Shown: positions 8,760 to 17,027 of the stretch, piece after piece
Layout of the letters: each line of letters begins with the position of its first letter
Numbering within the stretch: position 1 is the first letter of the stretch
Assembly (NCBI RefSeq): GCF_016864375.1
Contig: NZ_CP069356.1
Coordinates: forward strand, 744,001 to 808,000
Reading direction: 5' to 3'
Length of the DNA: 64,000 nucleotides
Source of the DNA: Microvirga sp. VF16
Lineage (GTDB): Bacteria > Pseudomonadota > Alphaproteobacteria > Rhizobiales > Beijerinckiaceae
Notes under the pieces: model-generated
Databases searched by the model: none
The model's input: only the letters and a program-made list of their open reading frames with translations
What the model was told of the DNA's origin: nothing
Translations under genes and position numbers: made by a program

Positions 8760-9671
8760 TCAGCCCTGCCGCCGATAGGTGGTCAAATATTCTGGGACGA
8801 TTGGCTCAAGTGCTCGGGGTTCGACACCGAGATCACGGAGCATCGGCTCGGAGCCGCTGACCACCTTGTCGGTCCTCAGCAGCCGGACCTGATCGCGGGT
8901 GAGCGGCGCATCGGGGAACACCTGCAGCAGCCCGCCCAACATCTCGGCCGGCCAGAAGGGCAGGGGCACCAGCAACGGTCGGACGCCGATGGTCGCGCAG
9001 ACAAACTCAAGCAGCTCTTCGAAGGTATAGACCCGGGGGCCGCCGAATTCGTAGGTCGTGCCGCGGCTGGCGGGGTTCGCAAGAATGGCCCCAACGCCCG
9101 CCACCACATCCTCGACATAGACGGGCTGAAACCTCGTTTGGCCGCCGCCGATCAGCGGCAGCGCCGGCAGCCGGCGCGCCAGCGCGGCAAAGCCGTTGAA
9201 GAAGTGATCGTCTGGCCCGTAAACCAGGCTGGGCCGGATGATCGTCGCCTCGGGGAAAACGGCGCGCACTGCCTCTTCGCCGGCCGCCTTGGAGCGGTCC
9301 GCCCGCGCGGGTGCGGTGCGGCTGGCCCCGAGTGCCGAGACGTGAACCAGTTGCCGGACCCCCAAGCGCCTGGCGCTGGCGGCCACCCGGTGAGCCCCAC
9401 CTTCATGAAGGGCCGTGAAGGTTTGCCGTCCTGCCTGCGAGAGAATGCCGACCAGATTGATGACCGTGTCGGCTCCTTGGATCGCCGCCTGCACAGCCGC
9501 ATCATTAAGAATGTCGACCGCGACGTATTGGATCTGGGCCAGCCTCGGAGGCTCTGCGGTGGTGAGCGGATGGCGCGCCGCGATCCGCACGGATACTCCC
9601 GTCCTGGTGAGATGCTCGACCAGATGCCGACCGATAAAGCCTGATCCACCGAAGACTGTGATGTGCTGCAT
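8760..9671 (-). CDS. Complex I NDUFA9-like atypical SDR (NAD(P)-binding) protein
   Basis: This 303-residue atypical short-chain dehydrogenase has an N-terminal Rossmann motif TVFGGSGFIGRHLVEHL. The segment NLVGILSQ, the RPSLVYGPDDHFFNGFA motif and the LPLIGGGQTRFQPVYVEDV stretch are typical of the NDUFA9/YfcH-like group. The canonical YxxxK pair of classical SDRs is absent, as usual in this group. In alphaproteobacteria such proteins are annotated as complex I NDUFA9 subunit family, though bacterial complex I does not strictly need them. It is the upstream member of a two-gene minus-strand pair with the monooxygenase. Confidence 0.85.
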   Translation of the reverse strand: MQHITVFGGSGFIGRHLVEHLTRTGVSVRIAARHPLTTAEPPRLAQIQYVAVDILNDAAVQAAIQGADTVINLVGILSQAGRQTFTALHEGGAHRVAASARRLGVRQLVHVSALGASRTAPARADRSKAAGEEAVRAVFPEATIIRPSLVYGPDDHFFNGFAALARRLPALPLIGGGQTRFQPVYVEDVVAGVGAILANPASRGTTYEFGGPRVYTFEELLEFVCATIGVRPLLVPLPFWPAEMLGGLLQVFPDAPLTRDQVRLLRTDKVVSGSEPMLRDLGVEPRALEPIVPEYLTTYRRQG

Positions 9672-9894
9672 CGCTGCCGCTGTGCCCTACCCGGATCAAT
9701 GCGAACCGATCGGCCTCAGTTCTGAGTAACCTGGCCCTTCGCCTGCGAATGGCAGAGTCTCTCTGCGCGTTTGATCGCATATTCTATCAATGTGAAGGTC
9801 GGTAAACGGGCGGAGGCTGGTTGAAGCGCGTAAGGCTTTTTTGATCGGACTGGGGCAGAAGCGTCTTGAGCAACCGGATCAACGTCGCCGGTGA

Positions 9895-10143
9895 AGAGAG
9901 CCCCATCGGGCCGGTGCCGGCTTCGAGACGACTCTGGCACTGGCCCAGGACGCCGAGTTCGACATCGCCGTTCTCGATCTGAACGGAATGCTCAGCTATC
10001 CCGTCGCCGAGGTGATCTGCGGCCGCAGGATCCCCATTATCTTTGCAACCGGGTACGGTGGGGCTGGACTGCCGGATCTGTCCTTCCTGGTGCGCGCGAC
10101 CGGACCTGAAGGACCAGCCTTTGCGTTATCCTTTCGATCATGA
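9895..10143 (+). pseudogene. Response-regulator receiver-domain remnant
   Basis: Read from 9895 in frame, this stretch gives the second half of a CheY-like receiver: DAEFDIAVLDLNGMLSYPVA (with the phospho-acceptor Asp), VICGRRIPIIFATGYGG and GLPD. There is a stop at 9892 in the same frame, no start codon with a ribosome site, and the sequence after GLPD loses similarity before a stop at 10141. It looks like the remains of a single-domain receiver gene of the kind common in Rhizobiales stress clusters. The 9672-9894 stretch before it holds nothing I recognise. Confidence 0.55.
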
Positions 10144-10186
10144 GTCGATGCCCCGAGGCGATCCATCCCGAGCAAGGGAGGTGCTC

Positions 10187-10756
10187 ATGAGACGAACCAC
10201 GTATTACGTGTTCCACTCGGCAATGGCCCCTGACCTGCGTGGGATTACCAGCGATCCTGACGGTACTATGCTCTCCGCAACAGATGGACCGTGGACGTCT
10301 GAGCGGCAGATCGATCCGGACGAGCCTTGGCCCCTCGACGTCAACCAATCCGTTGTGGAGTTCGGGATCGGGGAGAATGGCTTTTATCTCTTGGGCCCGA
10401 TCCCGCAGCACGCGTCATCCAAGCCTGTCATCGAAAGCGACCGTGTCGAGGGCACCGCAGTGTTCGATCTCCAGGGGCATCGGATCGGCACCATCAAGCG
10501 GCTGCTGATCGAGAAGGTGAGCGGCCGGGTGGTCTACGTCGATGTGACCTTCGGCGGCTTCCTGGGCCTTGGCGTTCACCATCACACCATCCCCTGGGAG
10601 AAGCTCACCTACGACATGGGGCTTCACGGGTACCGCACCGACATCACCGAGGAGCAGGTCCGCGGCGCTCCGGCCTTCTACGGCGAGGACGAGGTCTGGC
10701 CTGGCAAGAAGCGGGAGCAGGAGATGTGGGACTACTGGCGCGATTGGCCCAGATGA
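10187..10756 (+). CDS. PRC-barrel domain protein
   Basis: This 189-residue protein has a C-terminal PRC-barrel, seen in the run VFDLQGHRIGTIKRLLIEK, then VVYVDVTFGGFLGLG and HHHTIPWEKLTYD. The first 85 residues are of unknown type. The frame is open further upstream, but the ATG at 10187 has an AGGGAG ribosome site and is preferred over 10043, which would run through the receiver remnant. PRC-barrels are soluble protein-interaction modules, found for example in RimM and photosynthetic reaction centres, and are frequent in stress islands of methylobacteria. It heads a same-strand run of stress-associated genes to 15.7 kb. Confidence 0.85.
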   Translation: MRRTTYYVFHSAMAPDLRGITSDPDGTMLSATDGPWTSERQIDPDEPWPLDVNQSVVEFGIGENGFYLLGPIPQHASSKPVIESDRVEGTAVFDLQGHRIGTIKRLLIEKVSGRVVYVDVTFGGFLGLGVHHHTIPWEKLTYDMGLHGYRTDITEEQVRGAPAFYGEDEVWPGKKREQEMWDYWRDWPR

Positions 10757-10810
10757 TCGGTCTGAACCGCTCTAACCAAGCCTGACGGGGGCATTCCAGA
10801 GGAGGAAGCC

Positions 10811-11257
10811 ATGAAAGTCAGTGAAGTCATGACACGGGACGTCCAGCTGATCGAGCCCGCCCAGACCATCCGCGATGCGGCGAAGCTGATGGCCGAGCTC
10901 GATGCCGGCATCCTGCCGGTGCGTGAGGGCGACCGCCTGGTCGGCATGATCACCGATCGCGACATCGCGGTCCGCGCCGTGGCGGAGGGCAAGGGGCCCG
11001 ACACCACCATCCGCGAGGTGATGACGGAGGATGTGAAGTACTGCTACGAGGACGACGACACCAACGATGTCGCCCGCAACATGGCCGACATCCAGGTCCG
11101 CCGCCTGCCGGTGCTCACCCGCGACAAGCGTCTGGTCGGCATCATCTCGCTCGGCGACATGGCGGTGTCGGACGAGGCTGGCAAGGCCGGCGAAGCCGTA
11201 GCCGGCATTTCGCAGCCGGGCGGTCAGCACAGCCAAACCGGCGGTCCCCGGCACTGA
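10811..11257 (+). CDS. CBS-pair domain protein
   Basis: This 148-residue protein consists almost entirely of two CBS domains: VSEVMTRDVQLIEPAQTI through VGMITDRDIAVRAV (about residues 3-58), and IREVMTEDVKY through VGIISLGDMAV (about 67-122), with a Gly/Gln-rich tail. CBS pairs bind adenosine nucleotides (AMP, ATP, SAM) and regulate partner proteins. Stand-alone forms of this size are common in alphaproteobacteria. A GAGGAGG-type ribosome site precedes the ATG. The position among stress genes suggests an energy or stress sensor; the partner is unknown. Confidence 0.92.
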   Translation: MKVSEVMTRDVQLIEPAQTIRDAAKLMAELDAGILPVREGDRLVGMITDRDIAVRAVAEGKGPDTTIREVMTEDVKYCYEDDDTNDVARNMADIQVRRLPVLTRDKRLVGIISLGDMAVSDEAGKAGEAVAGISQPGGQHSQTGGPRH

Positions 11258-11297
11258 GCCTTGGTACAGCGAGATCGGCATAGCCCGGACACTTGCC

Positions 11298-11975
11298 ATG
11301 ACAGGCGGGAACCGCAACGCGCCGCTGGACCAGCGCAACGACCGGCCTGAGGTCGAGGTCTCGATTGCGCCGCTCGGCCTGCCGGGAACGCTGGTCCATC
11401 CGGCCGGCGGGCAGGGCATCGTGCTGTTCGCCCACGGCAGCGGCAGCAGCCGCCTGAGCCCGCGCAACCGCCTGGTGGCCGAAGGGCTTCAATGGAGCGG
11501 ACTCGGCACGCTGCTGTTCGACCTGCTCCAACCAGAGGAGGCAGACAACCGCACTAACGTGTTCGACATCAGCCTGCTCGCCAAGCGGCTGGTGTCGGCG
11601 ACGGATTGGGTGTGCTCCCAGGAACTGCCGGACGTGCCCGTCGGCTACTTCGGCGCCAGCACGGGCGCGGCCGCGGCTCTGGTGGCGGAGACCCTGACAC
11701 GACACCGGATCGCTACCGTCGTGTCCCGCGGCGGCCGCCCGGATCTGGCGGGTGTCGCGCACCCGCGCGTCCGGGCGCCCACGCTCCTGATCGTTGGCGG
11801 AGACGATCATGCGGTGATCGAGCTGAACGAGGAGGCGCTGACCCATCTGACCTGCGAGAAGCGCCTGGCGGGTGTGCCTGGCGCCGGGCACCTGTTCGAG
11901 GAGCCCGGCACGCTCGATCAGGTGGTGACCTTGGCGCGTGATTGGTTCGTCCCGCGCCTGGGCCAGGGAGGTTGA
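11298..11975 (+). CDS. Alpha/beta hydrolase, dienelactone-hydrolase-like
   Basis: This 225-residue alpha/beta hydrolase has the oxyanion region LFAHGSGSSRLSPRN near residue 47, the nucleophile elbow GYFGASTGAAAAL with Ser near residue 120, a likely acid in IVGGDDHAVIE and the histidine in VPGAGHLFEEPG. The triad is therefore complete. It ends two bases before the phosphoribosyltransferase gene. The same hydrolase-phosphoribosyltransferase pair is sometimes found as one fused protein, which implies a shared but unknown role. Confidence 0.85.
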   Translation: MTGGNRNAPLDQRNDRPEVEVSIAPLGLPGTLVHPAGGQGIVLFAHGSGSSRLSPRNRLVAEGLQWSGLGTLLFDLLQPEEADNRTNVFDISLLAKRLVSATDWVCSQELPDVPVGYFGASTGAAAALVAETLTRHRIATVVSRGGRPDLAGVAHPRVRAPTLLIVGGDDHAVIELNEEALTHLTCEKRLAGVPGAGHLFEEPGTLDQVVTLARDWFVPRLGQGG

Positions 11976-11977
11976 AC

Positions 11978-12655
11978 ATGCAGCCGGATGATCTGAGCTT
12001 TCGGGACCGCGCCGAGGCTGGACGCCAGCTCGTTCCGCGTCTGATGGCCTATGCGGATCAGAGCCCGGCCATCTTGGCCTTGCCGCGTGGCGGCGTACCA
12101 GTGGCGTTCGAGGTCGCTCGGGCTCTGCAGGCACCGCTCGACCTCATCTTCGTGCGCAAGATCGGGGCTCCCGGCCACGCCGAATTCGGCCTCGGCGCGG
12201 TGGTCGACGGCGCCCATCCCCAGGTCGTGCTCAATGAGGAGGCCCTTGGCCACGTCAAAGTGCCGCCGGGTTACATCGAAGACGAAACCCAACGGCAGCT
12301 GAAGGAGATCGAGCGGCGGCGCGAGCATTACCTGGCGGGCCGGCGGCCGGTCGACGTGGAGGGGCGTGTCGCTATCGTGGTCGACGATGGAATCGCGACG
12401 GGCAGCACCGTGCGGGCGGCGTTGAAGGGCCTGTCCCTTGCCCGGCCGGCACGCCTTGTCCTGGCCGTGCCAGTCGCGCCGCGGGACACCCTCGCACGCC
12501 TCGCGAGCGAAGCCGACGAGGTGATCTGCCTGAGGACGCCGGAGCAGTTCTACGCCGTCGGCGAGCACTACGAGGATTTCCGCCAGACCTCGGATCGGGA
12601 GGTGACCACCCTTCTGGACGAGGCCCAACGTTGGAACAGGGAGGATGTGCCATGA
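11978..12655 (+). CDS. Phosphoribosyltransferase family protein
   Basis: This 225-residue type I phosphoribosyltransferase shows the PRPP-binding loop IVVDDGIATGSTVRAAL (about residues 135-151), LALPRGGVPVAFEVAR near residue 30 and FVRKIGAPGHAEFGLGAV near residue 57. Its substrate base is unknown; this subgroup is usually annotated only as phosphoribosyltransferase. The ATG at 11978 has an AGGGAGG site and follows the hydrolase stop closely; an in-frame start at 11942 would overlap the hydrolase by 34 bases. The stop overlaps the next ATG (ATGA at 12652-12655), which indicates translational coupling. Confidence 0.88.
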   Translation: MQPDDLSFRDRAEAGRQLVPRLMAYADQSPAILALPRGGVPVAFEVARALQAPLDLIFVRKIGAPGHAEFGLGAVVDGAHPQVVLNEEALGHVKVPPGYIEDETQRQLKEIERRREHYLAGRRPVDVEGRVAIVVDDGIATGSTVRAALKGLSLARPARLVLAVPVAPRDTLARLASEADEVICLRTPEQFYAVGEHYEDFRQTSDREVTTLLDEAQRWNREDVP

Positions 12656-13143
12656 ACGTCAGCAGTCTTCGTGACCTGTACATTGCCGAGCTCCAGGAAA
12701 TCCGCAGCGTGGAGGAGCAACTCGTCGCGGCTTTGCCGCGGATGGCCGATGTGGCCGGCCATCCGGAACTCAAGCAGGGGATCCAAACCCACCTGGAGGA
12801 GACCCGCGCGCAGCAATCCCGCGTGGAGGAGATCCTGCGCCGGCACAGCGCCGAGCCGCGCGAGCACGTCGACCAGGCCATGCAGGCGATGCTGCAGGAA
12901 GCCGAGAAGTGGGCCAGCATGGTGCAGGACCGGGATCTGCGCGATGCCGGCATCATCGCCTCGGCGCAGCGGGTCGAGCACTACGAGATCGCGGTGTACG
13001 GCTCGCTCGCCACTTGGGCCAAGCAGCTCGGGCTGGACGAGGATGTGCAGGCGCTGCTGGCCATCCTGGAGGAGGAGAAACGCACGGACGAGCGGCTGAG
13101 CCTGCTCGCCAAGTGCACGATCAATCCGGATGCCGCAACCTGA
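12652..13143 (+). CDS. YciE/YciF-type ferritin-like protein (DUF892)
   Basis: This 163-residue, almost all-helical protein has the DUF892 pattern: LRDLYIAELQEIRSVEEQLV at the start, then HPELKQGIQTHLEET, HYEIAVYGSLATWAKQLG and a final helix ending EEEKRTDERLSLLA. Glu and His residues that would line a di-iron site are present in these helices. YciE and YciF are ferritin-like proteins induced by osmotic and general stress. It overlaps the phosphoribosyltransferase stop by four bases. General-stress control fits the nearby EcfG-type gene but is not proven here. Confidence 0.9.
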   Translation: MNVSSLRDLYIAELQEIRSVEEQLVAALPRMADVAGHPELKQGIQTHLEETRAQQSRVEEILRRHSAEPREHVDQAMQAMLQEAEKWASMVQDRDLRDAGIIASAQRVEHYEIAVYGSLATWAKQLGLDEDVQALLAILEEEKRTDERLSLLAKCTINPDAAT

Positions 13144-13161
13144 CGCTGAAGGAGAGGAGCC

Positions 13162-13623
13162 ATGTCGCTTACCATCACCAGTCCGGCCTTCCGGAACGGC
13201 GAGGTCATCCCGACCCGGTACACCCGCGACTGCGAGAATCTCTCGCCGCCGCTGGAGTGGCGGGATGCGCCTCCCGAAACCAAGAGCTTCGTCTTGCTCG
13301 TTGAGGATCCCGATGCGCCATCAGGCACGTTCCGGCATTGGGCCATCTACAACATTCCCTCCAGCGAAGCAGGCCTGCCAGAGGGAGTGTCCGCCCAGGG
13401 ACGCAGCGGGGCGAAGGAGGGCGTTAACGGGTTCCGGAACGCCCGTTATGACGGGCCCCAGCCGCCGAAGGGGCATGGGCCGCATCATTACCATTTCCGG
13501 CTCGCAGCCCTCGATGCGGAGCGGCTCGACATCCCGGCTTCGACAAGGGCCGAGGACGTTTGGGCGAGGGCGCTGCCCCACATCATTGCCGAGGCGGAGG
13601 TGGTCGGCGTCTACGAGCGGTAA
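13162..13623 (+). CDS. YbhB/YbcL family PEBP (Raf-kinase-inhibitor-like) protein
   Basis: This 153-residue protein covers the whole bacterial PEBP domain: NGEVIPTRYTRDCENLSPPL, then VEDPDAPSGTFRHWAIYNIP with the ligand-binding Asp and His residues, and GPQPPKGHGPHHYHFRLAAL. It is a cytoplasmic form, with no signal peptide. PEBPs bind phospholipid head groups or other anions; the role of the bacterial proteins is poorly defined. A GAGAGGAG ribosome site lies before the ATG, 18 bp after the ferritin-like gene. Confidence 0.92.
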   Translation: MSLTITSPAFRNGEVIPTRYTRDCENLSPPLEWRDAPPETKSFVLLVEDPDAPSGTFRHWAIYNIPSSEAGLPEGVSAQGRSGAKEGVNGFRNARYDGPQPPKGHGPHHYHFRLAALDAERLDIPASTRAEDVWARALPHIIAEAEVVGVYER

Positions 13624-13694
13624 GGCTGATGAGGAGCCAAGGTGTTGTAGGTCCTGCGGGAGACTGCGTGAGCTTGTCACAGCCTGATAGGTTG

Positions 13695-14468
13695 ATGCCA
13701 CAGAGAGCAAGCAACATCTCTTTACTTATGGCTGGCTCCAAGTTCAGGCCACCCAACCCCATTGTTCTTGGCGTTGTGGTCCAAGAGCACCTGGGACAGC
13801 AGTTGCGTGGCGTCTATTCCGACCTCATCGCCTCCGATCTGCCGCCGGATCTCGTCAGGCTGATCGGACGCCTCGAGAGTTCCATTCGGATCCCCCACGA
13901 TCCGCATGATCCAGGCTTCGTCCAGGACCTCCTGAACTCCATCCGTCATCTGCGTGCCTTTGCGATCTCGCTCACCCATGACGTGAACCGTGCGGAAGAC
14001 CTGGTGCAGAGCACGCTCCTGAAGGCCTGTGACCGGCGCAACCGGTTCGAGCCGGGCACCTGCCTCCAGGCCTGGCTGTTCACGATCCTGAGGAACGACT
14101 TTCACACTGAGCACCGGAAACGGCAGCGGGAGGTCGAGGATGTCGAAGGCGCCTATGCCGCGCGCCTGATCGCGCTGCCGGAGCAGCTGGATGAGCTGGA
14201 GTTGCAGGATCTCTCGCAGGCGTTGTCGAAGCTGCCGGCGTGGCAGCGCGAGGTCCTCCTGCTGGTTGGCGTGGAGGGCCTGAGCTACGAGGAAATCGCC
14301 GCCCGTCAGCACGTCACCGTGGGCACCGTCAAGAGCCGGGTCAACCGCGCGCGCCACCATCTCGCACAGGTCCTTGGTCTGGGACCAGACGATGCCATCG
14401 GCACGCGGTTCTCGCACCCTGAGCGGGCGGAACGCCGAGGCGCAGGGAGTTTGCATCACCTCGGTTGA
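13695..14468 (+). CDS. NepR-EcfG fusion: anti-sigma-like helix pair joined to ECF15-type sigma factor
   Basis: One continuous 257-residue frame encodes two modules. Residues about 30-60 (HLGQQLRGVYSDLIASDLPP then DLVRLIGRLE) match the core of NepR, the anti-sigma factor of the alphaproteobacterial general stress response. From about residue 75 follows an EcfG-type sigma factor: sigma-2 (RAFAISLTHDVNRAEDLVQS, EPGTCLQAWLFTILRN) and sigma-4 (LSYEEIAARQHVTVGTVKS). In most species nepR and ecfG are adjacent, separate genes and NepR is released by phospho-PhyR. The frame is open back to 13560; starts at 13695 or 13728 are the most reasonable. A C-terminal tail of about 20 residues is unusual. No phyR is in the window. 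Confidence 0.85.
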   Translation: MPQRASNISLLMAGSKFRPPNPIVLGVVVQEHLGQQLRGVYSDLIASDLPPDLVRLIGRLESSIRIPHDPHDPGFVQDLLNSIRHLRAFAISLTHDVNRAEDLVQSTLLKACDRRNRFEPGTCLQAWLFTILRNDFHTEHRKRQREVEDVEGAYAARLIALPEQLDELELQDLSQALSKLPAWQREVLLLVGVEGLSYEEIAARQHVTVGTVKSRVNRARHHLAQVLGLGPDDAIGTRFSHPERAERRGAGSLHHLG

Positions 14469-14488
14469 TCTGGGAGCGGAGGCATCGC

Positions 14489-14785
14489 ATGAGCTTGCGT
14501 CTAATCCGGTTCTTGGCGGTCCTGCTGACCGCTCTCCCCCTGATCCCGGCCGGAGGGCTCACCCAACCGGCACCGGACCGGCAGGTCTGTGCGATGGGCG
14601 AGGCCCAGGCGGTCGTCGGGCAACCCTACTCGCCTGAGCTGGCCGAGAGAGCCCGCCGGGCCGCCGGGGCTCGCGAGATCCAAAAGATCGAGCCGGGGGG
14701 CGCCTACACGACCGACCTCAATGCCGATCGGCTGAACATCGAGGTGGACCGCGCCGGCATCGTGACAGGCCTCCGCTGCGGATGA
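14489..14785 (+). CDS. I78 family peptidase inhibitor-like exported protein
   Basis: This 98-residue protein has an N-terminal signal peptide (LRLIRFLAVLLTALPLIPAG). Its I78-type inhibitor domain contains GQPYSPELAERARRAAGA, then RLNIEVDRAGIVTGLRCG, with two Cys residues (in QVCAMG and at the end) that probably form a disulfide. I78 members are small serine-protease inhibitors of the periplasm. A GGAGCGGAGG ribosome site selects the ATG at 14489 rather than the in-frame start at 14465. The gene lies 20 bp after the NepR-EcfG fusion and may be co-transcribed with it. Confidence 0.8.
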   Translation: MSLRLIRFLAVLLTALPLIPAGGLTQPAPDRQVCAMGEAQAVVGQPYSPELAERARRAAGAREIQKIEPGGAYTTDLNADRLNIEVDRAGIVTGLRCG

Positions 14786-15065
14786 CGTTCCATCGGCAAC
14801 GGATTTGCCGCGGTGTTCGGGCCACCGGGATGCCGATTCTTGCTGGCTCGGGGAGACCGGAGGAGCACTGGCACGCCCAAGCAAACCCAAGGCTGCTGCC
14901 CATCCATCATTGTCCTGTCTCCATTCCAGACGGATTGGTGTCGGAATATAATTGGTTCCGATGGTCGAGTGCTTTGGCTCCGCCATCATCCAGTCTGAGT
15001 TGTGTTGCCCTTCCGGCGGATCCATCTCCGCCGAAGACCGCAAGTTGAACGAGGAGGAACGCACA

Positions 15066-15683
15066 ATGGCCCGCAATCCTATGACCCCGTTCCGTCCCGG
15101 TGGCGGAATGGTCCCTGGTGATCCCTTCCTCTCGCTGCATCGCGAGATGAACCGCCTGTTCGACGATGTCTTTCGCGGTGCTGGCCTGCCCGCTGCTGAG
15201 GCACAGGGTCAAGGTGGTGGCACCTTTGTCACCGCCAGCATGAACGTGTCGGAGACGGAGAAGGAAATCCGCATCACCGCGGAACTGCCCGGCGTCACCG
15301 AGCAGGATATTGATATCAGCCTCGATGACGATGTGCTCACCATCCGGGGCGAGAAGAAGTTCGAACGCACGGACGACAAGGAGAACTTCCACTTCGTCGA
15401 GCGCTCCTACGGCACCTTCCAGCGCTCCTTGCGGCTGCCTTTCCCGGTGGATCCGGAGCAAGTGCAAGCCAGCTTCGAGAATGGGGTGCTCACGGTGACG
15501 GTGCCGAAGATCGGTCGACAGGAGCGCACGCGCCGCATTCAGGTGCAGGGCCGAGGAGGTGGAGGTCCAGGTGCCCAGAGCGCTCAAGGTGCTCGGGGCG
15601 CCTCCGGCGGCACCGGCACTGAAAGCGAGGATCAAGGGAAGGCCGGCGCCTCGGACCAGGCTAGCGACACAAGATCCGGATGA
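15066..15683 (+). CDS. Hsp20 / alpha-crystallin family small heat-shock protein
   Basis: This 205-residue protein has the alpha-crystallin domain at about residues 52-160: FVTASMNVSETEKEIRITAE, LPGVTEQDIDISLDDDVLTI, RGEKKFE, then VERSYGTFQRSLRLPFPVD, with the FENGVLTVTVPK strand at its end. The N-terminal arm contains FLSLHREMNRLFDDVF. A Gly/Gln/Ser-rich tail of about 45 residues is longer than in most Hsp20 proteins. It acts as an ATP-independent holdase chaperone. The ATG at 15066 follows a GAGGAGG site; the longer frame from 14952 has no good ribosome site. A terminator lies downstream. Confidence 0.93.
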   Translation: MARNPMTPFRPGGGMVPGDPFLSLHREMNRLFDDVFRGAGLPAAEAQGQGGGTFVTASMNVSETEKEIRITAELPGVTEQDIDISLDDDVLTIRGEKKFERTDDKENFHFVERSYGTFQRSLRLPFPVDPEQVQASFENGVLTVTVPKIGRQERTRRIQVQGRGGGGPGAQSAQGARGASGGTGTESEDQGKAGASDQASDTRSG

Positions 15684-15847
15684 GCCAGTCGCCCATGCGC
15701 GAGCCCTTGGCGCATAGGCTGCTCCACATCCGCTCGACTCGAGCAGGTACGCAGAGCGGATAATGTGCTGCGCAGGGCCGCTCACGTAGGGCTGCCGTTC
15801 AAGCCTCGGAAGTAAGGCCCCGTGCTTCAGGTTTGACTGGTCCCACG

Positions 15848-15875
15848 CAAAGAGTGCCGTTCAGGCGCTCTTTCT
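15848..15875 (+). terminator. Rho-independent terminator-like hairpin downstream of hsp20
   Basis: AAAGAG-TGCC at 15849-15858 pairs with GGCG-CTCTTT at about 15864-15873, around a short GTTCA loop and followed by a weak T-rich stretch. It lies 165 bp after the hsp20 stop, so it could close that transcript. Confidence 0.55.
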
Positions 15876-16219
15876 GTTAATCCGCTATCCGGACGACTCC
15901 ACGGCGATGGCCGGCTGAGACGATCACCTTGGCCCTTAGGCGGGCCCGGCTGTCTCCTGCCGCCTCCCGCTATCCATCCAAGGTGCTTTCAGCTACCGCA
16001 TCCATCCTTCCAGGCTACAGATCACCACCATGATGAGAACCGCGCCACCAAGGAGGACGATGTCGTGCCATGAGCCCAGATCGACCATGAACTGTCTCCT
16101 GACGTGGATGAGTTGGAAGCCGCAACTCTCCTACAGAACGCCAATCTTTACTGTTTGCCTGATGCCGTCGCAGACCACGCGGCGGTTCGCCCGTCTGACC
16201 TGTCTCGCCTGAACGCAGG
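15876..16219. other. Apparently non-coding gap
   Basis: I see no convincing gene, repeat or RNA here. The short open frames lack domain similarity and ribosome sites. Confidence 0.4.
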
Positions 16220-16564
16220 CTATGGGCCGGAGGTCGTCATGATGGGGCTTTGGACCATCCACCCAAGCGCGGAAACGTCCCGGTCTAAAATCTGTTCCGT
16301 GGAGCGGTTCAGGTCTCGGCGCAGCGAACAAAGGCCCGCAAACCGCCGATCAGCAGCATCCTCTGATCGGCCGGCAGGCCGGGACAGGTGGCAGGCATCA
16401 ACAAGAGCTGCCAGTTGCTCACGGCCGGGCCGGCGCTCCCGGATCTCGCTGGCCCACATGACAATCTCCGATGCCGTACCCGCGCAGGACGGGCACGCGT
16501 CGATGACCCCGTTGGCGAGTTCGATGATGTGGTCGAGCGGGGCCGCGTCAGGCGCGATCGGCAT
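16220..16564 (-). CDS. Hypothetical protein with CPSC motif
   Basis: I do not recognise this 114-residue protein. It has a regular helical character (LDHIIELANGVIDACPSCAG, ASEIVMWASEIRE) and one Cys-x2-Cys pair near residue 24, but no second metal pair, signal peptide or membrane segment. It is last in a run of three small minus-strand genes (17300-16220), with a 21-bp gap to the one before, so it may be their operon partner. The reading frame is plausible, but a shadow frame cannot be excluded. Confidence 0.45.
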   Translation of the reverse strand: MPIAPDAAPLDHIIELANGVIDACPSCAGTASEIVMWASEIRERRPGREQLAALVDACHLSRPAGRSEDAADRRFAGLCSLRRDLNRSTEQILDRDVSALGWMVQSPIMTTSGP

Positions 16565-16585
16565 GGCGGGTTCAGGAGGCGGTTG

Positions 16586-16924
16586 TCATTTCGGTTCAAT
16601 GGTCTGATCGCCGCCTGGCGTTCCTGGAGGCGGGATGACCCGCGTCGTGCCGGGGTTCGGCACCGGGGGGCGCACGGCCATGTCGGGGGCGATGTTGGCA
16701 GGTGGGCGGATCACGCCGTCGGTGCGATTCAGCTTGTCGCTGAGCGGTGCGTTCGAGCGGCCCACCGAGCCGGTGGAGCGGGGATCCTGGGGCCCGGTGC
16801 TCTCGGACTTGAGAGTCTCGGAGGTCTGAGGCTGCCCCTGTGCTTGGGCCAGGGGCATCGTGCCGGCGACCCCGCCAGCCATGACGATTGCGGTCAGCAA
16901 AAGCTGTCTTGGTTTGAGGCGCAT
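16586..16924 (-). CDS. Small exported proline-rich protein
   Basis: This 112-residue protein has a clear signal peptide (LLLTAIVMAGGVAGTMPLAQ, cleavage after AQAQ). The mature part is low-complexity, rich in Pro, Ser and Gly, with SDKLNRTDGVIRPP and VIPPPGTPGG. Proteins with this pattern recur in methylobacteria and relatives as uncharacterised exported proteins; I base that on general knowledge of the family. A GGAGG ribosome site lies 6-10 bases before the ATG, and a 14-bp palindrome lies further upstream at 16939. No function can be assigned. Confidence 0.7.
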   Translation of the reverse strand: MRLKPRQLLLTAIVMAGGVAGTMPLAQAQGQPQTSETLKSESTGPQDPRSTGSVGRSNAPLSDKLNRTDGVIRPPANIAPDMAVRPPVPNPGTTRVIPPPGTPGGDQTIEPK

Positions 16925-16938
16925 GGGTCACCTCCCTT

Positions 16939-16952
16939 TTAACCTAGGTTAA
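16939..16952. promoter_or_regulatory. Perfect 14-bp palindrome upstream of a small exported-protein gene
   Basis: TTAACCTAGGTTAA is a perfect palindrome 14 bases upstream of the ATG of the minus-strand gene that starts at 16924, just beyond its ribosome site. It could be an operator or part of a leader hairpin. No known regulator is assigned. Confidence 0.35.
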
Positions 16953-17027
16953 GCTCTGTTCTCCAACGCGGCCTCACGGCCACCGTTCCCCTGATCGTCT
17001 GGTGGCGAACGCGTCCTTCTCAACACC

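Noticed and set aside
8748..9644. 298-codon plus-strand frame
   Set aside because: It mirrors the NDUFA9-like gene; only the minus strand shows recognisable motifs.
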